DNA of 64,000 nucleotides from Acinetobacter brisouii CIP 110357 (GCF_000488275.1 NZ_KI530762.1:1582971-1646970), one strand, 5' to 3'. Positions 26,603-36,112 are shown, counted from the first letter of the stretch. The notes: generated by a model not told the origin, from the sequence alone. Made by a program: numbers and translations.

Positions 26603-27469
26603 TTATTCGCCTTGAAAACGCTCTACCTGATCGACAAATAAAGTCGCTGCCAATAAATCCGCCGCACCGCCAGGTGAAGCATTCAGACGCAATAAATCAA
26701 TTTCCAGCAAATACAGTTCACGACGTGCTGCCAGACTGGCATAACCACCGAGTGCCAAAACTTGTCCTGCACCTTGCTGCATGCGCTTTAAGCCATTTAA
26801 TCCCGCCCGATACAGCACACAGGTATCATCCAGATGCTGCATAATCGCGAGCAACGCATCTAAACGGGCAAACTCCTCACGCATCGAACGCTGTCGGGTG
26901 TGGCGAAGCTGTGGCAAGGCATGCTGACGAATCGCAGGAAAACCTTGCTGTGCTTGCTGCTTTGCCCCTTGCTTGCCATGTTTGTGCAATACCATTTGCC
27001 CATGACTTAAGGTAGCTTTCGCTGTTACAGCTCGGTCTTCAAGTTGTGCGATTTGCCCTGCACAAAGACACACTTCCTCCGCAGATGTTCCTTGTGGCAA
27101 CAACGTCGCAGCTGTCACCAGTAAACCGAGTGCCCAAATCGCCCCACGATGGGTATTCACGCCGCCCGTCACCGCCAACATGGCTTGCTCACCTTCACGC
27201 CCAAGCTGTCCAATCTGCTCGCGTAACGCCTGTGAAATTTCGCCATGTTGTGCTGCTGCCAAACTCATGGCAACAAACATATTTCTTAAACTTTCAGCCG
27301 ACTGTTCCATCAAGTTCAGGGTCAAATCCTGATGTGCGCCTGAACTACGTGCATCGACCAGTGCAGGTTTGGGTGACAAACGCACTTCATCGAGTAGAGC
27401 TTGTACCGCAAAATCTGCGAAGGTATCGGCTAGATAGTGCTGCGGTTTGAGTTGAAAAAATGCATTCAT
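26603..27469 (-). CDS. mdcB: Triphosphoribosyl-dephospho-CoA synthase
   Basis: Makes the prosthetic-group precursor from ATP and dephospho-CoA for MdcC. This 288-residue CitG-like protein has RSSGAHQDLTLNLMEQSAESL, GGVNTHRGAIWALGLLVTA and a C-terminal SPGGAADLLAATLFVDQVE. All are hallmarks of the CitG/MdcB family. It begins immediately after the mdcA stop. Confidence 0.92.
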   Translation of the reverse strand: MNAFFQLKPQHYLADTFADFAVQALLDEVRLSPKPALVDARSSGAHQDLTLNLMEQSAESLRNMFVAMSLAAAQHGEISQALREQIGQLGREGEQAMLAVTGGVNTHRGAIWALGLLVTAATLLPQGTSAEEVCLCAGQIAQLEDRAVTAKATLSHGQMVLHKHGKQGAKQQAQQGFPAIRQHALPQLRHTRQRSMREEFARLDALLAIMQHLDDTCVLYRAGLNGLKRMQQGAGQVLALGGYASLAARRELYLLEIDLLRLNASPGGAADLLAATLFVDQVERFQGE

Positions 27470-29149
27470 TTACCAACTCCGAAATTTAGCAGGCGGTTCG
27501 TACAGACCATCTGACCATGTCACCAAGTCTGCAATATTTTTAGCCGCAAGCAGCTCACGGGTTGCATCGGTACGGCGAATGCCTAAATCTTCGGGAAATG
27601 CCACCAAACCTGCTTGGCGTAGACGTTCAGTATTTTTCGGGTCATGACGTAAACCAATATCGGTCACACCAGCCACTGCCGCGATCATTTCTTCACGTTG
27701 TTGCTGACTGTCGGCTTTATATAAATACGCAATGCCTTCTTCGGTAAGCAGATGGGTCACGTCATCGCCATAAATCATGATTGGCGCCAGTGGCATACCT
27801 GATTTTTTCGCCACATCGACTGCATCAAGTTGATCGACAAAAGTTGGCTTTCCCCCTTCTTGGAAGGTTTCCACCATCTGTACCACCAGTTTTTTACCAC
27901 GTGCCAGATAAGTGTCGGTATCATTCAACCCTTGAGGACGCATATCCAGCCATGCAGGCGTGCTATGTCGGCGACCACGTGGGTCATGTCCCATATTTGG
28001 CGCACCGCCAAAACCTGCCAAACGCCCTTTGGTGACGGTTGAAGAATGCCCTTGTCCATCGACCTGCAAAGTTGCACCAATAAACAGATCTACCGCATAT
28101 TGCCCTGCTAACTGACACATCATGCGGTTGGAACGCAGCGAACCATCACGCCCTGTAAAAAATACATCGGGGCGTGCCGCTACATATTTCTCCATGCCCA
28201 GTTCAGTCCCGAAGCAATGTACGCTTTCCACCCAACCCGATTCAATCGCAGGAATCAAAGTCGGATGCGGATTTAACGTCCAATTACGGCAAATCTTGCC
28301 TTTTAAGCCAAGTGATTCGCCATAGGTTGGCAAGATCAGTTCTATCGCTGCGGTATTAAAACCAATACCGTGATTGAGCGATTGCACCTGATGCTTTTCA
28401 TAGATGCCGCGAATTGCCATCATTGCCATGAGGACATGTACAGGTTTGATGTGTTTCGGGTCACGAGTAAACAGCGGCTCAATATAAAATGGACGATCTG
28501 CTACCACCACAAAATCCACCCAAGAGGCAGGAATATCGACGCGTGGCAAATCGGTTACGTCATCAACTAATTTGTTGACCTGTACAATCACAATCCCATC
28601 ACTAAAAGCCGCAGGTTCAATCAATGCTGGAGAATCTTCGGTACTTGCGCCTGTATAAATATTGCCGTGACGGTCTGCCATAAAGCCTGCGGACAACACG
28701 ACATTCGGAATCAGGTCGACCAGTAAACGCGAATACAGTTCGATGTAGGTATGAATTGCACCAATTTCCAGTAAGCCATCTTCAAGTAACTGGCTAATGC
28801 GTAGGCTTTGTGTGCCTGCAAAAGAAAAATCAAGTTTACGCGCAATGCCTTTTTCAAATAAATCCAGATGCTCTGGACGCCCAACACTTGGCATGATCAT
28901 GTGCAGATCATGCAATACATCGGGGCTGGTCTGTGCCAATGCACGTGAAAGAAAATCGGCTTGTTTTTGGTTGTTACCCTCAAGGATGACTTTATCGCCT
29001 GGGGTAATTAAGGTTTCGAGCGCCTGAACAATGTTTTGGGTGGGAATCACTACACCGTCGGCAAACTTGCGTGCCAAGTCCAATTTAATCTGCTTGGCAT
29101 AACGGCGTTTATTCCAAATTCGATCTTTATGCTGTACCGAGCCTTCCAT
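27470..29149 (-). CDS. mdcA: Malonate decarboxylase alpha subunit
   Basis: Acetyl-S-ACP:malonate ACP transferase, which swaps acetyl for malonyl on MdcC. I start it at the ATG at 29149 (MEGSVQHKDRIWNKRRYAKQ) because CAGGA lies 7 bases upstream and family homology begins there, giving 559 residues. The frame is open to 29242. Contains GKLAxFGGAPNMGHDPRGRRH-like segment (RLAGFGGAPNMGHDPRG) and IDLFIGATLQVDGQGHSS-like region. First gene of the nine-gene A-B-C-D-E-G-H-L-M operon. Confidence 0.93.
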   Translation of the reverse strand: MEGSVQHKDRIWNKRRYAKQIKLDLARKFADGVVIPTQNIVQALETLITPGDKVILEGNNQKQADFLSRALAQTSPDVLHDLHMIMPSVGRPEHLDLFEKGIARKLDFSFAGTQSLRISQLLEDGLLEIGAIHTYIELYSRLLVDLIPNVVLSAGFMADRHGNIYTGASTEDSPALIEPAAFSDGIVIVQVNKLVDDVTDLPRVDIPASWVDFVVVADRPFYIEPLFTRDPKHIKPVHVLMAMMAIRGIYEKHQVQSLNHGIGFNTAAIELILPTYGESLGLKGKICRNWTLNPHPTLIPAIESGWVESVHCFGTELGMEKYVAARPDVFFTGRDGSLRSNRMMCQLAGQYAVDLFIGATLQVDGQGHSSTVTKGRLAGFGGAPNMGHDPRGRRHSTPAWLDMRPQGLNDTDTYLARGKKLVVQMVETFQEGGKPTFVDQLDAVDVAKKSGMPLAPIMIYGDDVTHLLTEEGIAYLYKADSQQQREEMIAAVAGVTDIGLRHDPKNTERLRQAGLVAFPEDLGIRRTDATRELLAAKNIADLVTWSDGLYEPPAKFRSW

Positions 29150-29230
29150 GCGATGTCCTGTTCTGCAGTTCATGTTTTCATCTATAAAACCCTGTTCAGG
29201 GTTTTTGATCAATAAACTCGAAATGCAGAA

Positions 29231-29249
29231 CATTAACTTCAAGTTAATG
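29231..29249 (-). promoter_or_regulatory. Perfect palindrome upstream of mdcA, candidate MdcR box
   Basis: CATTAACTTCAAGTTAATG: nine-base arms around one central base. It contains T-N11-A, the LysR-box form, and lies 82-100 bases before the mdcA start. Assignment to MdcR is inference. Confidence 0.5.
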
Positions 29250-29299
29250 AATCTCTTTTATTACTCCAAAAAGCTCAATTAAATAGATCTTGAAATTGC

Positions 29300-29320
29300 T
29301 TTCTCCCCTTGAGGGAGAAA
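29300..29320 (-). terminator. Hairpin after the SulP gene
   Basis: TTTCTCCC / GGGAGAAA with a 5-base loop, 29 bases past the SulP stop. The downstream sequence on the minus strand is only moderately T-rich. It separates the SulP transcript from the malonate operon. Confidence 0.5.
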
Positions 29321-29348
29321 ACTTAAAAAGAGATGATAAAAGACTGGA

Positions 29349-30983
29349 TTAAGTCGCAGATGAAGCTATCTGCTCGTATTGCTGTACAGCATCATCGACA
29401 CTTTGTGCCTCATAACTGGATTGGGGAAATAATGGGCTATTCACATATAGTAAGGTTTGTGCTACTGAACGACGTACCCGTGCCAATTGCAGGTCTATTT
29501 TCTGATCCTGTAAATGCTGAGCCAACAATAACAACTCCTCAACACTGGTACTGTCCAGACTCGGACATTCCTCCAGATTTAAAATCACATGTTGATAATT
29601 TTGCTCAGAAAGTTTGTGTATAATCGCGTTCGAAATTTTTTCCGCATTGGCAAAAAACATCGGGTGATCAGGTCGAGCAATTAAAATGCCATCGGGCGCC
29701 ACGGCTTCAGGAAAACGATCTATATCGACAAAATCATGCCCGCCCCCTAGACGCCCAAGCCATGCAATTTGAGGAACCGAATAGCTTTTAAGCATCATCA
29801 AAATACTGACAATAATCGCAATCACCAACCCGTTGAGCACCCCAAAAATAATCACGGCCCAAATCGCAATCATGGACAATAAGCGATCTTTTCGCCAAAT
29901 AAAGTACTGTTTAAACGGTGTAAAACGAATATGTCCACTCACCGCATACATCACAATACTGGCAAGAATCGGCTCAGGAATATTGGCAATATACTGACGA
30001 AAACACAGCAGAAAAATCACCACTGCCAGCGCTGCCACCCATGCTGATTTTTTGCTTTTTGCCCCTGCTGTTTCGTTGGCTGAAGTTGCAGAATAACCTG
30101 CACCGACGGCCATCCCTTTTAGCAATCCCGAACAGATATTACCAACACCCAATGCAATCAGGTCACGGTTGGGTTCGCTTGGATCATTGTATTTCAGCGC
30201 AAAGGTACGAATCGAGGTATAAGATTCAGCATAAATAATCAGGGCAACCGCCAGCGCGATTTCGACCAGTTGCAACCAGCTGTTCATACTCAAATGAGGT
30301 AAACTGGCACTAGGCAAAACAAACTCAAAATGCCCAACTGAACGAATGCCCCATTCTTGGGTATATCCCATCACATTTAAGCCAATACCTAAAATAATCA
30401 GCAACAAAGCAACAGGAATGGTTTTATAGCGTTGAGTGAACTGTAGGATTAAAAGTGCGCTCAGCCCCATACCCAAGGCGTGCCAGTTCCAGCTCGAATA
30501 GGCTTGCAGCATTTCCCACAATTGACGAAAAAAATCGCTATGTGCAGGATGTACCTGTATTACCGCAGGTAATTGCTTCACCACAATGCTCAGTGCCAAG
30601 CCGAAGGAGAACCCCTTTAACACAGGTTTGGCAATAAAATGCGTAACCTCTCCGAGCTTAAACAGCCCTGCAATCACCAGTAAAATGCCCGATAAAAACA
30701 CCAGTGCATACGCCAGAGTTGCCCGCTCTGGCGAAGAAAACACCACAATGGTGGCTAAACCTGAACTGATGACGGCGGCAGAAGACGACGTTGAGGAGAC
30801 AATCGCAAAACGGCTATTCCCAATCAGGCCATAAATCACCAAACCCAGTACCAGCGCCACCAAACCACTTTGCGGTGACAGCCCTGCAATATTGGAATAT
30901 GCAACCGCTTCAGGCAGCAACAAGCCTGCGATGGATAAACCCGCAATGACATCAAAAATCGGGATTTTTTTAGCCACAGTCAT
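29349..30983 (-). CDS. SulP-family anion transporter with STAS domain
   Basis: Inner-membrane transporter of the SLC26/SulP family, 544 residues from the ATG at 30983. The N-terminus GLSIAGLLLPEAVAYSNIAGLSPQSGL is the SulP signature. About 10-12 hydrophobic helices follow, then a cytoplasmic STAS domain (residues about 430-540, with HVILNLEECPSLDSTSVEELLLLA). The substrate may be sulfate, bicarbonate or a dicarboxylate. It overlaps the preceding small gene as ATGA, so the two are coupled. It is not close to the sulfate ABC operon. Confidence 0.88.
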   Translation of the reverse strand: MTVAKKIPIFDVIAGLSIAGLLLPEAVAYSNIAGLSPQSGLVALVLGLVIYGLIGNSRFAIVSSTSSSAAVISSGLATIVVFSSPERATLAYALVFLSGILLVIAGLFKLGEVTHFIAKPVLKGFSFGLALSIVVKQLPAVIQVHPAHSDFFRQLWEMLQAYSSWNWHALGMGLSALLILQFTQRYKTIPVALLLIILGIGLNVMGYTQEWGIRSVGHFEFVLPSASLPHLSMNSWLQLVEIALAVALIIYAESYTSIRTFALKYNDPSEPNRDLIALGVGNICSGLLKGMAVGAGYSATSANETAGAKSKKSAWVAALAVVIFLLCFRQYIANIPEPILASIVMYAVSGHIRFTPFKQYFIWRKDRLLSMIAIWAVIIFGVLNGLVIAIIVSILMMLKSYSVPQIAWLGRLGGGHDFVDIDRFPEAVAPDGILIARPDHPMFFANAEKISNAIIHKLSEQNYQHVILNLEECPSLDSTSVEELLLLAQHLQDQKIDLQLARVRRSVAQTLLYVNSPLFPQSSYEAQSVDDAVQQYEQIASSAT

Positions 30984-31396
30984 AGGCTTGCCAAATCTTG
31001 TGCAGTAAGCGAAATAATCTGGCAAGGAATCAGTGCGTCTTCATCGTGTAGATAGACAGCACATAAGCGGTGATAACCATCTGCAATAATCAAATGCCGC
31101 AGCCCCAAATCACGTACTAATAGCAAAGGCGAAAGTGCTTTTTCTTGTTCAATCTTGCTTAAATCCTTTGCCACGTGAAAATTGCGTTCATCCAGCAAAG
31201 GCAGTTGTGCTGCCCGAAAAATGTCTTTGGCTTTAAACTGGCTCACCTCTTCTGCCTGCAAACGGCTCACCAATTTTTCAACTTGTGAAGGGTGCAACAA
31301 TAAACATAAATAAGAACTTGCCGCAGGATAATCATGCGCTTCTGGTTTATCGAGCCAAACAATTGAATGTTTAGTTTTTTTATTATTGCTGTCCAT
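30980..31396 (-). CDS. ParB/sulfiredoxin-like small protein
   Basis: A 138-residue protein. The second half has LIIADGYHRLCAVYLHDEDALIPCQII, which resembles the G-x-x-R nucleotide-binding box of ParB N-terminal/sulfiredoxin-like domains (usually GHHR; here GYHR). No DNA-binding helix-turn-helix is seen. The N-terminus (SIVWLDKPEAHDYPAASSYLCLLL) is not familiar to me. It is translationally coupled to SulP by ATGA, which suggests a functional link. The function is unknown. Confidence 0.6.
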   Translation of the reverse strand: MDSNNKKTKHSIVWLDKPEAHDYPAASSYLCLLLHPSQVEKLVSRLQAEEVSQFKAKDIFRAAQLPLLDERNFHVAKDLSKIEQEKALSPLLLVRDLGLRHLIIADGYHRLCAVYLHDEDALIPCQIISLTAQDLASL

Positions 31397-31465
31397 GATT
31401 TAAGACTCCTTATTATTGCTATAAATCCTCTGACAGCATAACAAATCAACTCAGTAAAAGTCTGT

Positions 31466-31491
31466 AAAAAAAGCGAGCACATGGCTCGCTT
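31466..31491 (-). terminator. Terminator of the glnT-glxBCD operon
   Basis: AAGCGAGC / GCTCGCTT with a 5-base loop, then a long T-run on the minus strand (plus-strand As at 31466-31472). It lies about 25 bases beyond the GltS-like gene. Confidence 0.85.
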
Positions 31492-31513
31492 TATGGTTGG
31501 GGGTCAGACTCAG

Positions 31514-32848
31514 TTAAAACTGAACTTGACCAGGTACCCAGTTTGTTCCTGCCAGTGGCACACGTGCCATCGCTGCTGCTTCAACAGTGAGTGCCACCAA
31601 GTCTTCAGGATCAAGGTTGTGCAAGTGTGATTTACCACAGGCACGCGCCATGGTTTGTGCTTCAAGCACCAATACACGTAAGTAGTTTGCCAAGTGGCGA
31701 CCACCTTCAATCGGATCAAGATTTTTTGATAATTCAGGGTTTTGAGTCGTAATCCCCGCAGGGTCTTGACCATTTTGCCAGTCATCGTAATAACCTGATG
31801 CTGAACCAATTTTTTTCAATTCTTCATTTAAACGTGGATGGTTATCGCCCAGTGCAATCAAGGCTGCTGTCCCAATCGCAACTGCATCTGCACCCAGTGC
31901 CATGGCTTTTGCCACGTCAGCACCTGTACGAATCCCGCCTGAAACGATCAACTGAACTTTGCGATGCATGCCCATTTCCTGAAGTGCCTGCACCGCTTGC
32001 GGAATGGCAGATAAAATTGGAATCCCGACATGTTCAATAAACACTTCCTGAGTTGCTGCCGTACCGCCTTGCATACCATCAAGCACGATCACATCTGCGC
32101 CTGCTTTTACTGCAAGTTTGACATCGTAATACGGGCGGCTTGCCCCGATTTTCACATAGATCGGTTTTTCCCAGTCAGTGATTTCACGGATTTCTGCAAT
32201 TTTAATTGCAAGGTCATCTGGACCTGTCCAGTCAGGGTGACGACAAGCACTACGTTGATCCACACCGACTGGGAGTGTACGCATGCCTGCCACACGTTCA
32301 GTGACTTTCATGCCTAAAAGCATACCACCACCACCTGGTTTTGCACCTTGACCGAGTACAATTTCAATCGCATCGGCTTTGCGTAAATCGTCTGGGTTCA
32401 TGCCATAGCGTGAAGGCAGGTATTGATACACCAAAGTTTGCGAATGACCGCGTTCTTCAGGCGTCATACCACCGTCACCTGTTGTGGTTGATGTACCCAC
32501 CATGGTTGCACCGCGCCCCAAAGCTTCTTTGGCGTTGGCAGACAATGCACCAAAACTCATTCCCGCAATAGTCACAGGTACTTTCAGGTGAATCGGTTTT
32601 TTAGCAAACCGTGTACCAAGCACCACATCTGTTCCACATTTTTCACGATAACCTTCAAGTGGATAACGTGACATGCTCGCACCGAGCAATAACAAGTCAT
32701 CAAAGTGTGGCAATTTGCGTTTTGTACCACCACCACGGATATCATAAATCCCTGTAGAGGCCGCACGTTGAATTTCCTGAATCGTTAAACGGTCAAATGT
32801 CGCAGATTCGCGTAATACTGGTTCAAATTGAGTAGTAGATTGAGTCAT
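31514..32848 (-). CDS. FMN-binding glutamate synthase domain protein (GlxD/MgsC-like)
   Basis: A 444-residue stand-alone version of the FMN/Fe-S synthase domain of glutamate synthase. Conserved features include IAGMSFGALSANAKEALGRGA, the glycine-rich GQGAKPGGGGMLLGMKV, YVKIGASRPYYDVKLAVKAGADVIVLDGMQGGTAAT and LIVSGGIRTGADVAKAMALGADAVAIGTAALIAL (FMN phosphate site). In split enzymes such as GlxBCD and the MgsABC N-methylglutamate synthase it transfers ammonia or an amine to a 2-oxo acid or glutamate. Last gene of the four-gene operon. Confidence 0.85.
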   Translation of the reverse strand: MTQSTTQFEPVLRESATFDRLTIQEIQRAASTGIYDIRGGGTKRKLPHFDDLLLLGASMSRYPLEGYREKCGTDVVLGTRFAKKPIHLKVPVTIAGMSFGALSANAKEALGRGATMVGTSTTTGDGGMTPEERGHSQTLVYQYLPSRYGMNPDDLRKADAIEIVLGQGAKPGGGGMLLGMKVTERVAGMRTLPVGVDQRSACRHPDWTGPDDLAIKIAEIREITDWEKPIYVKIGASRPYYDVKLAVKAGADVIVLDGMQGGTAATQEVFIEHVGIPILSAIPQAVQALQEMGMHRKVQLIVSGGIRTGADVAKAMALGADAVAIGTAALIALGDNHPRLNEELKKIGSASGYYDDWQNGQDPAGITTQNPELSKNLDPIEGGRHLANYLRVLVLEAQTMARACGKSHLHNLDPEDLVALTVEAAAMARVPLAGTNWVPGQVQF

Positions 32849-32875
32849 GATTAAAATCTCCGAGCCACGTTGGGT

Positions 32876-33595
32876 TTAGTAAGCAGATGCGTTGTCGACT
32901 TTAAAGTTGTAAAGTTGGCGCGCCGAGCCATAGCGTTTAAATGTAGTTGGATCTTCATCAAATCCAGCCTGCTCTAACAGCTCTGCCAACTCGGCAATGT
33001 GTTCTGGACGCATTTCTTTTTCAATACAGTCTGAACCCAAAGATTTCACTGTGCCTTTGACATAAATACGCACTTCATAAAGTGAGTCGCCCAATGCATC
33101 CCCTGCATCGCCACACACCACCAAGCGTCCTGCTTGTCCCATAAAGCAGCTCATGTGTCCAATGCTGCCACCCACCACAATATCTACACCTTTCATGGAG
33201 ATGCCACAGCGCGCGCCTGCATCACCATCGATCACCAGCAAACCACCGTGTGCGGTTGCGCCCGCAGCTTGTGACGCATTACCCTTGATGCGGACTGAAC
33301 CTGACATCATGTTTTCAGCAACGCCGACACCGACGTTTCCGTTCACGATCACATCAGCTTCTTGGTTCATGCCTGCACAGTAATAACCTGCGTGCCCGTC
33401 AATAGTGACCTGTACAGGAGCTTTCACACCCACTGCGATATTGTGCTGACCTGCTGGGTTCTGCACAGTCCATGCAGGAATTGCAGCAACCAATTCAGGG
33501 GTATGTAATGCCTGATTGAGTTCGCGAATGCTGTCCACGCTCAGGTCAAAAGTGTCTTTTAATTCGATTTTGTCTGCCAATACTGTGCTATTCAT
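32876..33595 (-). CDS. GXGXG-domain protein (GlxC/MgsB-like)
   Basis: A 239-residue protein equal to the C-terminal beta-helix (GXGXG) domain of glutamate synthase. Repeating motifs such as VTIDGHAGYYCAGMNQEADVIVNGNVGVGVAENMMSG, IKGNASQAAGATAHGGLLVIDGDAG and IVVGGSIGHMSCFMGQAGRLVVCGDAGDALGD show the repeating right-handed helix. It is the structural subunit joining the amidotransferase and synthase subunits. 27 bases from glxD and 29 from glxB. Confidence 0.85.
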   Translation of the reverse strand: MNSTVLADKIELKDTFDLSVDSIRELNQALHTPELVAAIPAWTVQNPAGQHNIAVGVKAPVQVTIDGHAGYYCAGMNQEADVIVNGNVGVGVAENMMSGSVRIKGNASQAAGATAHGGLLVIDGDAGARCGISMKGVDIVVGGSIGHMSCFMGQAGRLVVCGDAGDALGDSLYEVRIYVKGTVKSLGSDCIEKEMRPEHIAELAELLEQAGFDEDPTTFKRYGSARQLYNFKVDNASAY

Positions 33596-33624
33596 CGTGT
33601 TTATTCCTCTAATTGTTTTGGTCT

Positions 33625-34548
33625 TTATGCTGCTGCGCCAGTCTTGGCTGTTGAGCGTTCCCAGACATATAAAGTTGCTGGTTCTGGTTCCCAGACTTTG
33701 GCTTTGTCGATGTTTGGTAGTGAAGCCAATGCCTGATATTCAGATGCCATTGCCACATAATCATCGGTTTCTGCCAGAACCGCAGGTTTGCAGGCAATCG
33801 GATCACGGATCACCGCAAAACCGTCACGTGTCCCAATCGCAAAAGTAAAGAAACCATCCAAGTCATCCAGTGCATGATTCAATGCTTGTGCTAGGTTATC
33901 GCCTTCTTGTAAGCGCCAAGTCAGGTAGCCTGCAGCCACTTCAGTGTCGTTATCGGTTTCAAAATGAATGCCTTGACGTTTCAATTCCTGACGTAAACGC
34001 GCATGGTTCGACAATGAACCGTTGTGTACCAAACACAAATCCGCACCTGTGGAGAACGGATGACTGCCTTCCATGGTCACAGCGCTTTCAGTTGCCATAC
34101 GGGTATGCCCGATAATGTGACTGCCTTTCATGTTGGCCAAGCCAAAGCGTTCAGAGATTTCGACAGGCAAGCCCATGCCTTTTAAAATTTCGATGCTTTG
34201 TCCGACACTCATGATTTTCAGTTCAGACGCAAGTTCAGTGATTGCTGCACGAACAGTTGTTTCATCTGCTTCGACTTTAAGCACGGCCGCAGTTGCGTTT
34301 TGGAACCAGTCAAAGCCTGTACCAAGTTTCGCTTCTAGTTTTTCTGCAAATGCTTGCCAGTTAAAGTTTTCGTCAGTAGTTTGCAAGGTCAGTTTGACCC
34401 AGCCGTCTTGCACTTCATCGCCATAGATCGCAAAGCCTGCGCTGTCTGGCCCACGCCCAGTCATGGCTTCAAGCATCGGTTCAAACAGTTTGCCCAATTG
34501 AGATTCGAGCGCTGGATTTTTTAAGTAAAGTCCGACAATGCCACACAT
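33625..34548 (-). CDS. Class II glutamine amidotransferase (GlxB/MgsA-like)
   Basis: A 307-residue Ntn-hydrolase glutaminase domain as a separate protein. Cys2 (MCGIVGLY) is the nucleophile after Met removal. GHTRMATESAVTMEGSHPFS and LVHNGSLSNHARLRQEL are the conserved substrate and Asn/Gly motifs. It would release ammonia, or the amine of a gamma-glutamyl amide, and pass it to the GltS-like subunit. It follows glnT by 44 bases. Confidence 0.85.
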   Translation of the reverse strand: MCGIVGLYLKNPALESQLGKLFEPMLEAMTGRGPDSAGFAIYGDEVQDGWVKLTLQTTDENFNWQAFAEKLEAKLGTGFDWFQNATAAVLKVEADETTVRAAITELASELKIMSVGQSIEILKGMGLPVEISERFGLANMKGSHIIGHTRMATESAVTMEGSHPFSTGADLCLVHNGSLSNHARLRQELKRQGIHFETDNDTEVAAGYLTWRLQEGDNLAQALNHALDDLDGFFTFAIGTRDGFAVIRDPIACKPAVLAETDDYVAMASEYQALASLPNIDKAKVWEPEPATLYVWERSTAKTGAAA

Positions 34549-34592
34549 AATGCTTACTCCAATAGATTCAATTCTGTTGATTTATCTGAAAT

Positions 34593-35984
34593 TTAGAAAA
34601 ATTCGGTATAACGCTGGATTTCCCAATCAGACACATGTCGACTGTATTCCACCCATTCCATACTTTTTTGATTGATAAACTCATCCACGATTTCTGCACC
34701 CATTTTTTCTCTAAACAATGGATCAGCTTTGAGTGCTTCAACGGCTTCTTTGAGTGACTGTGGCAAAGTTTCTATGCCACGTGCTGCAATTTCTTCTAAT
34801 CCGAGGCTGTACAGATTTTCATTGCAGGCTGCTGGTGGAGTCAGTTCACGTTCAATGCCATCTAAGCCTGCAGCAATAATCGCGGCTGACACCAAGTACG
34901 GATTGCAACCTGCATCTGGAAGGCGCAGCTCAATACGACCATACGGAATACGCACCATGGCTGAACGGTTGTTGGAACCATAAGCAATAAATGCAGGTGC
35001 CCATGTCGAACCAGACAATGAACGACCCACAACAAGGCGTTTATAGGAGTTCACAGTTGGCGCACAGAAAGCACACAGTGCTGGGCCATGTTCAAGTAAA
35101 CCTGCGATAAAGTGATAGGCCATTTTGGATAAGCCCATACCGCTTGGGTCGCTTGGGTCATGGAACAGGTTGCTGGATTCTTCACTGCCGATGGACAGAT
35201 GAAAGTGCATACCGTTACCTGCACGTTTTGGATCAGGTTTTGGCATAAACGAACAGATCATGCCCAAATCGTTGGCAATTTCACCTGCCGCCATACGGAA
35301 GAAAGTGAACATGTCTGCCGAATTCATGGCATCGCTGTAGGTATAGTTAATTTCAAACTGACCGTTGGCATCTTCATGGTCAATCTGATAAATGTCGAAA
35401 CCGACAGGAATCAAGGCTTCAGTTAAGCGCTCTAAAAATTCGCGTGAACGCGATAAGCCTTTATAGTCATAGCAAGGTTTATCAAGGTTGTCGGAATCAT
35501 CCACCATTTTCAGTGAACCATCTTCCGCACGGCGAAACAGGCTAAACTCTGGCTCTAAACCTGTATTCAATGTCCAGCCTTTTGCACTTAAACGCTCGAC
35601 TTGTTTACGGAGCACATAGCGTGAATCATAAGGGTGTGGCTGACCGTTGACATGACCTTCACAGACCACACGACCATAACCAGGTTGCCAAGGCACTGGC
35701 GTTAAGCTCGACAAATCGCCTTTGACCATGAAATCTGGACCATGAGGTTGCATCCCCATACCTGATATGGCAAAACCTGCGAAACCAACGCCATCTTTTT
35801 CAATTGCCTTTAGACCAGAAATGGGTACAGATTTGGTTTTTGCAGCACCATGAATATCGACAAACTGTGCCAATACATATTTTAATTGGTACTGATCAAT
35901 CACCTGTTGAACCTCTGGACGATACATCGGTTTTTTGGTGAGTTGATGTTGATCAAACATCTCCGTTACGGCTTGCTGCAACAT
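34593..35984 (-). CDS. glnT: Glutamine synthetase-like ligase (GlnT/GmaS type)
   Basis: A glutamine-synthetase-fold ligase of about 463 residues. It has [16 protein letters not shown] (metal Glu), [18 protein letters not shown], the [14 protein letters not shown]/metal motif and the [36 protein letters not shown] arginine segment. This branch includes GlnT and gamma-glutamylmethylamide synthetase, which join an amine to glutamate. I prefer the ATG at 35984, 10 bases after GGGAG; ATG 35993 and TTG 36008 are in frame. First gene of the operon, behind a sigma-54 promoter. Confidence 0.85.
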   Translation of the reverse strand: MLQQAVTEMFDQHQLTKKPMYRPEVQQVIDQYQLKYVLAQFVDIHGAAKTKSVPISGLKAIEKDGVGFAGFAISGMGMQPHGPDFMVKGDLSSLTPVPWQPGYGRVVCEGHVNGQPHPYDSRYVLRKQVERLSAKGWTLNTGLEPEFSLFRRAEDGSLKMVDDSDNLDKPCYDYKGLSRSREFLERLTEALIPVGFDIYQIDHEDANGQFEINYTYSDAMNSADMFTFFRMAAGEIANDLGMICSFMPKPDPKRAGNGMHFHLSIGSEESSNLFHDPSDPSGMGLSKMAYHFIAGLLEHGPALCAFCAPTVNSYKRLVVGRSLSGSTWAPAFIAYGSNNRSAMVRIPYGRIELRLPDAGCNPYLVSAAIIAAGLDGIERELTPPAACNENLYSLGLEEIAARGIETLPQSLKEAVEALKADPLFREKMGAEIVDEFINQKSMEWVEYSRHVSDWEIQRYTEFF

Positions 35985-36023
35985 GATTGACATACTCCCA
36001 TATGACAAAAACTAAATGTGGTG

Positions 36024-36042
36024 CAGAAAATGCATCTTTCTG
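36024..36042 (-). other. Leader inverted repeat before glnT
   Basis: CAGAAA / TTTCTG with a 7-base loop, between the sigma-54 start and the glnT Shine-Dalgarno. It may fold in the mRNA leader. Function unknown. Confidence 0.3.
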
Positions 36043-36081
36043 TGCTTACATGGTTTTAAAAATTCCATTCAAGAAATTTTC

Positions 36082-36096
36082 TTTCCTAATAAGAAA
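36082..36096. promoter_or_regulatory. Operator 1, TTTC-N7-GAAA, over the glnT start site
   Basis: TTTCCTAATAAGAAA. It directly abuts the -12 GC of the sigma-54 promoter and covers the predicted transcription start, an ideal repressor position. Two similar elements follow at 36163 and 36182. The binding protein is probably the divergent XRE-cupin regulator (inference). Confidence 0.55.
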
Positions 36097-36112
36097 GCAA
36101 ATCCCTTGCCAA
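36095..36112 (-). promoter_or_regulatory. Sigma-54 (RpoN) promoter of glnT
   Basis: Minus strand TTGGCAAGGGATTTGCTT, with GG (36110-36109) and GC (36098-36097) exactly 10 bases apart. It differs from TTGGCACGN4TTGCT at only one base. Predicted start near 36085, about 100 bases before the glnT ATG. Confidence 0.75.
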
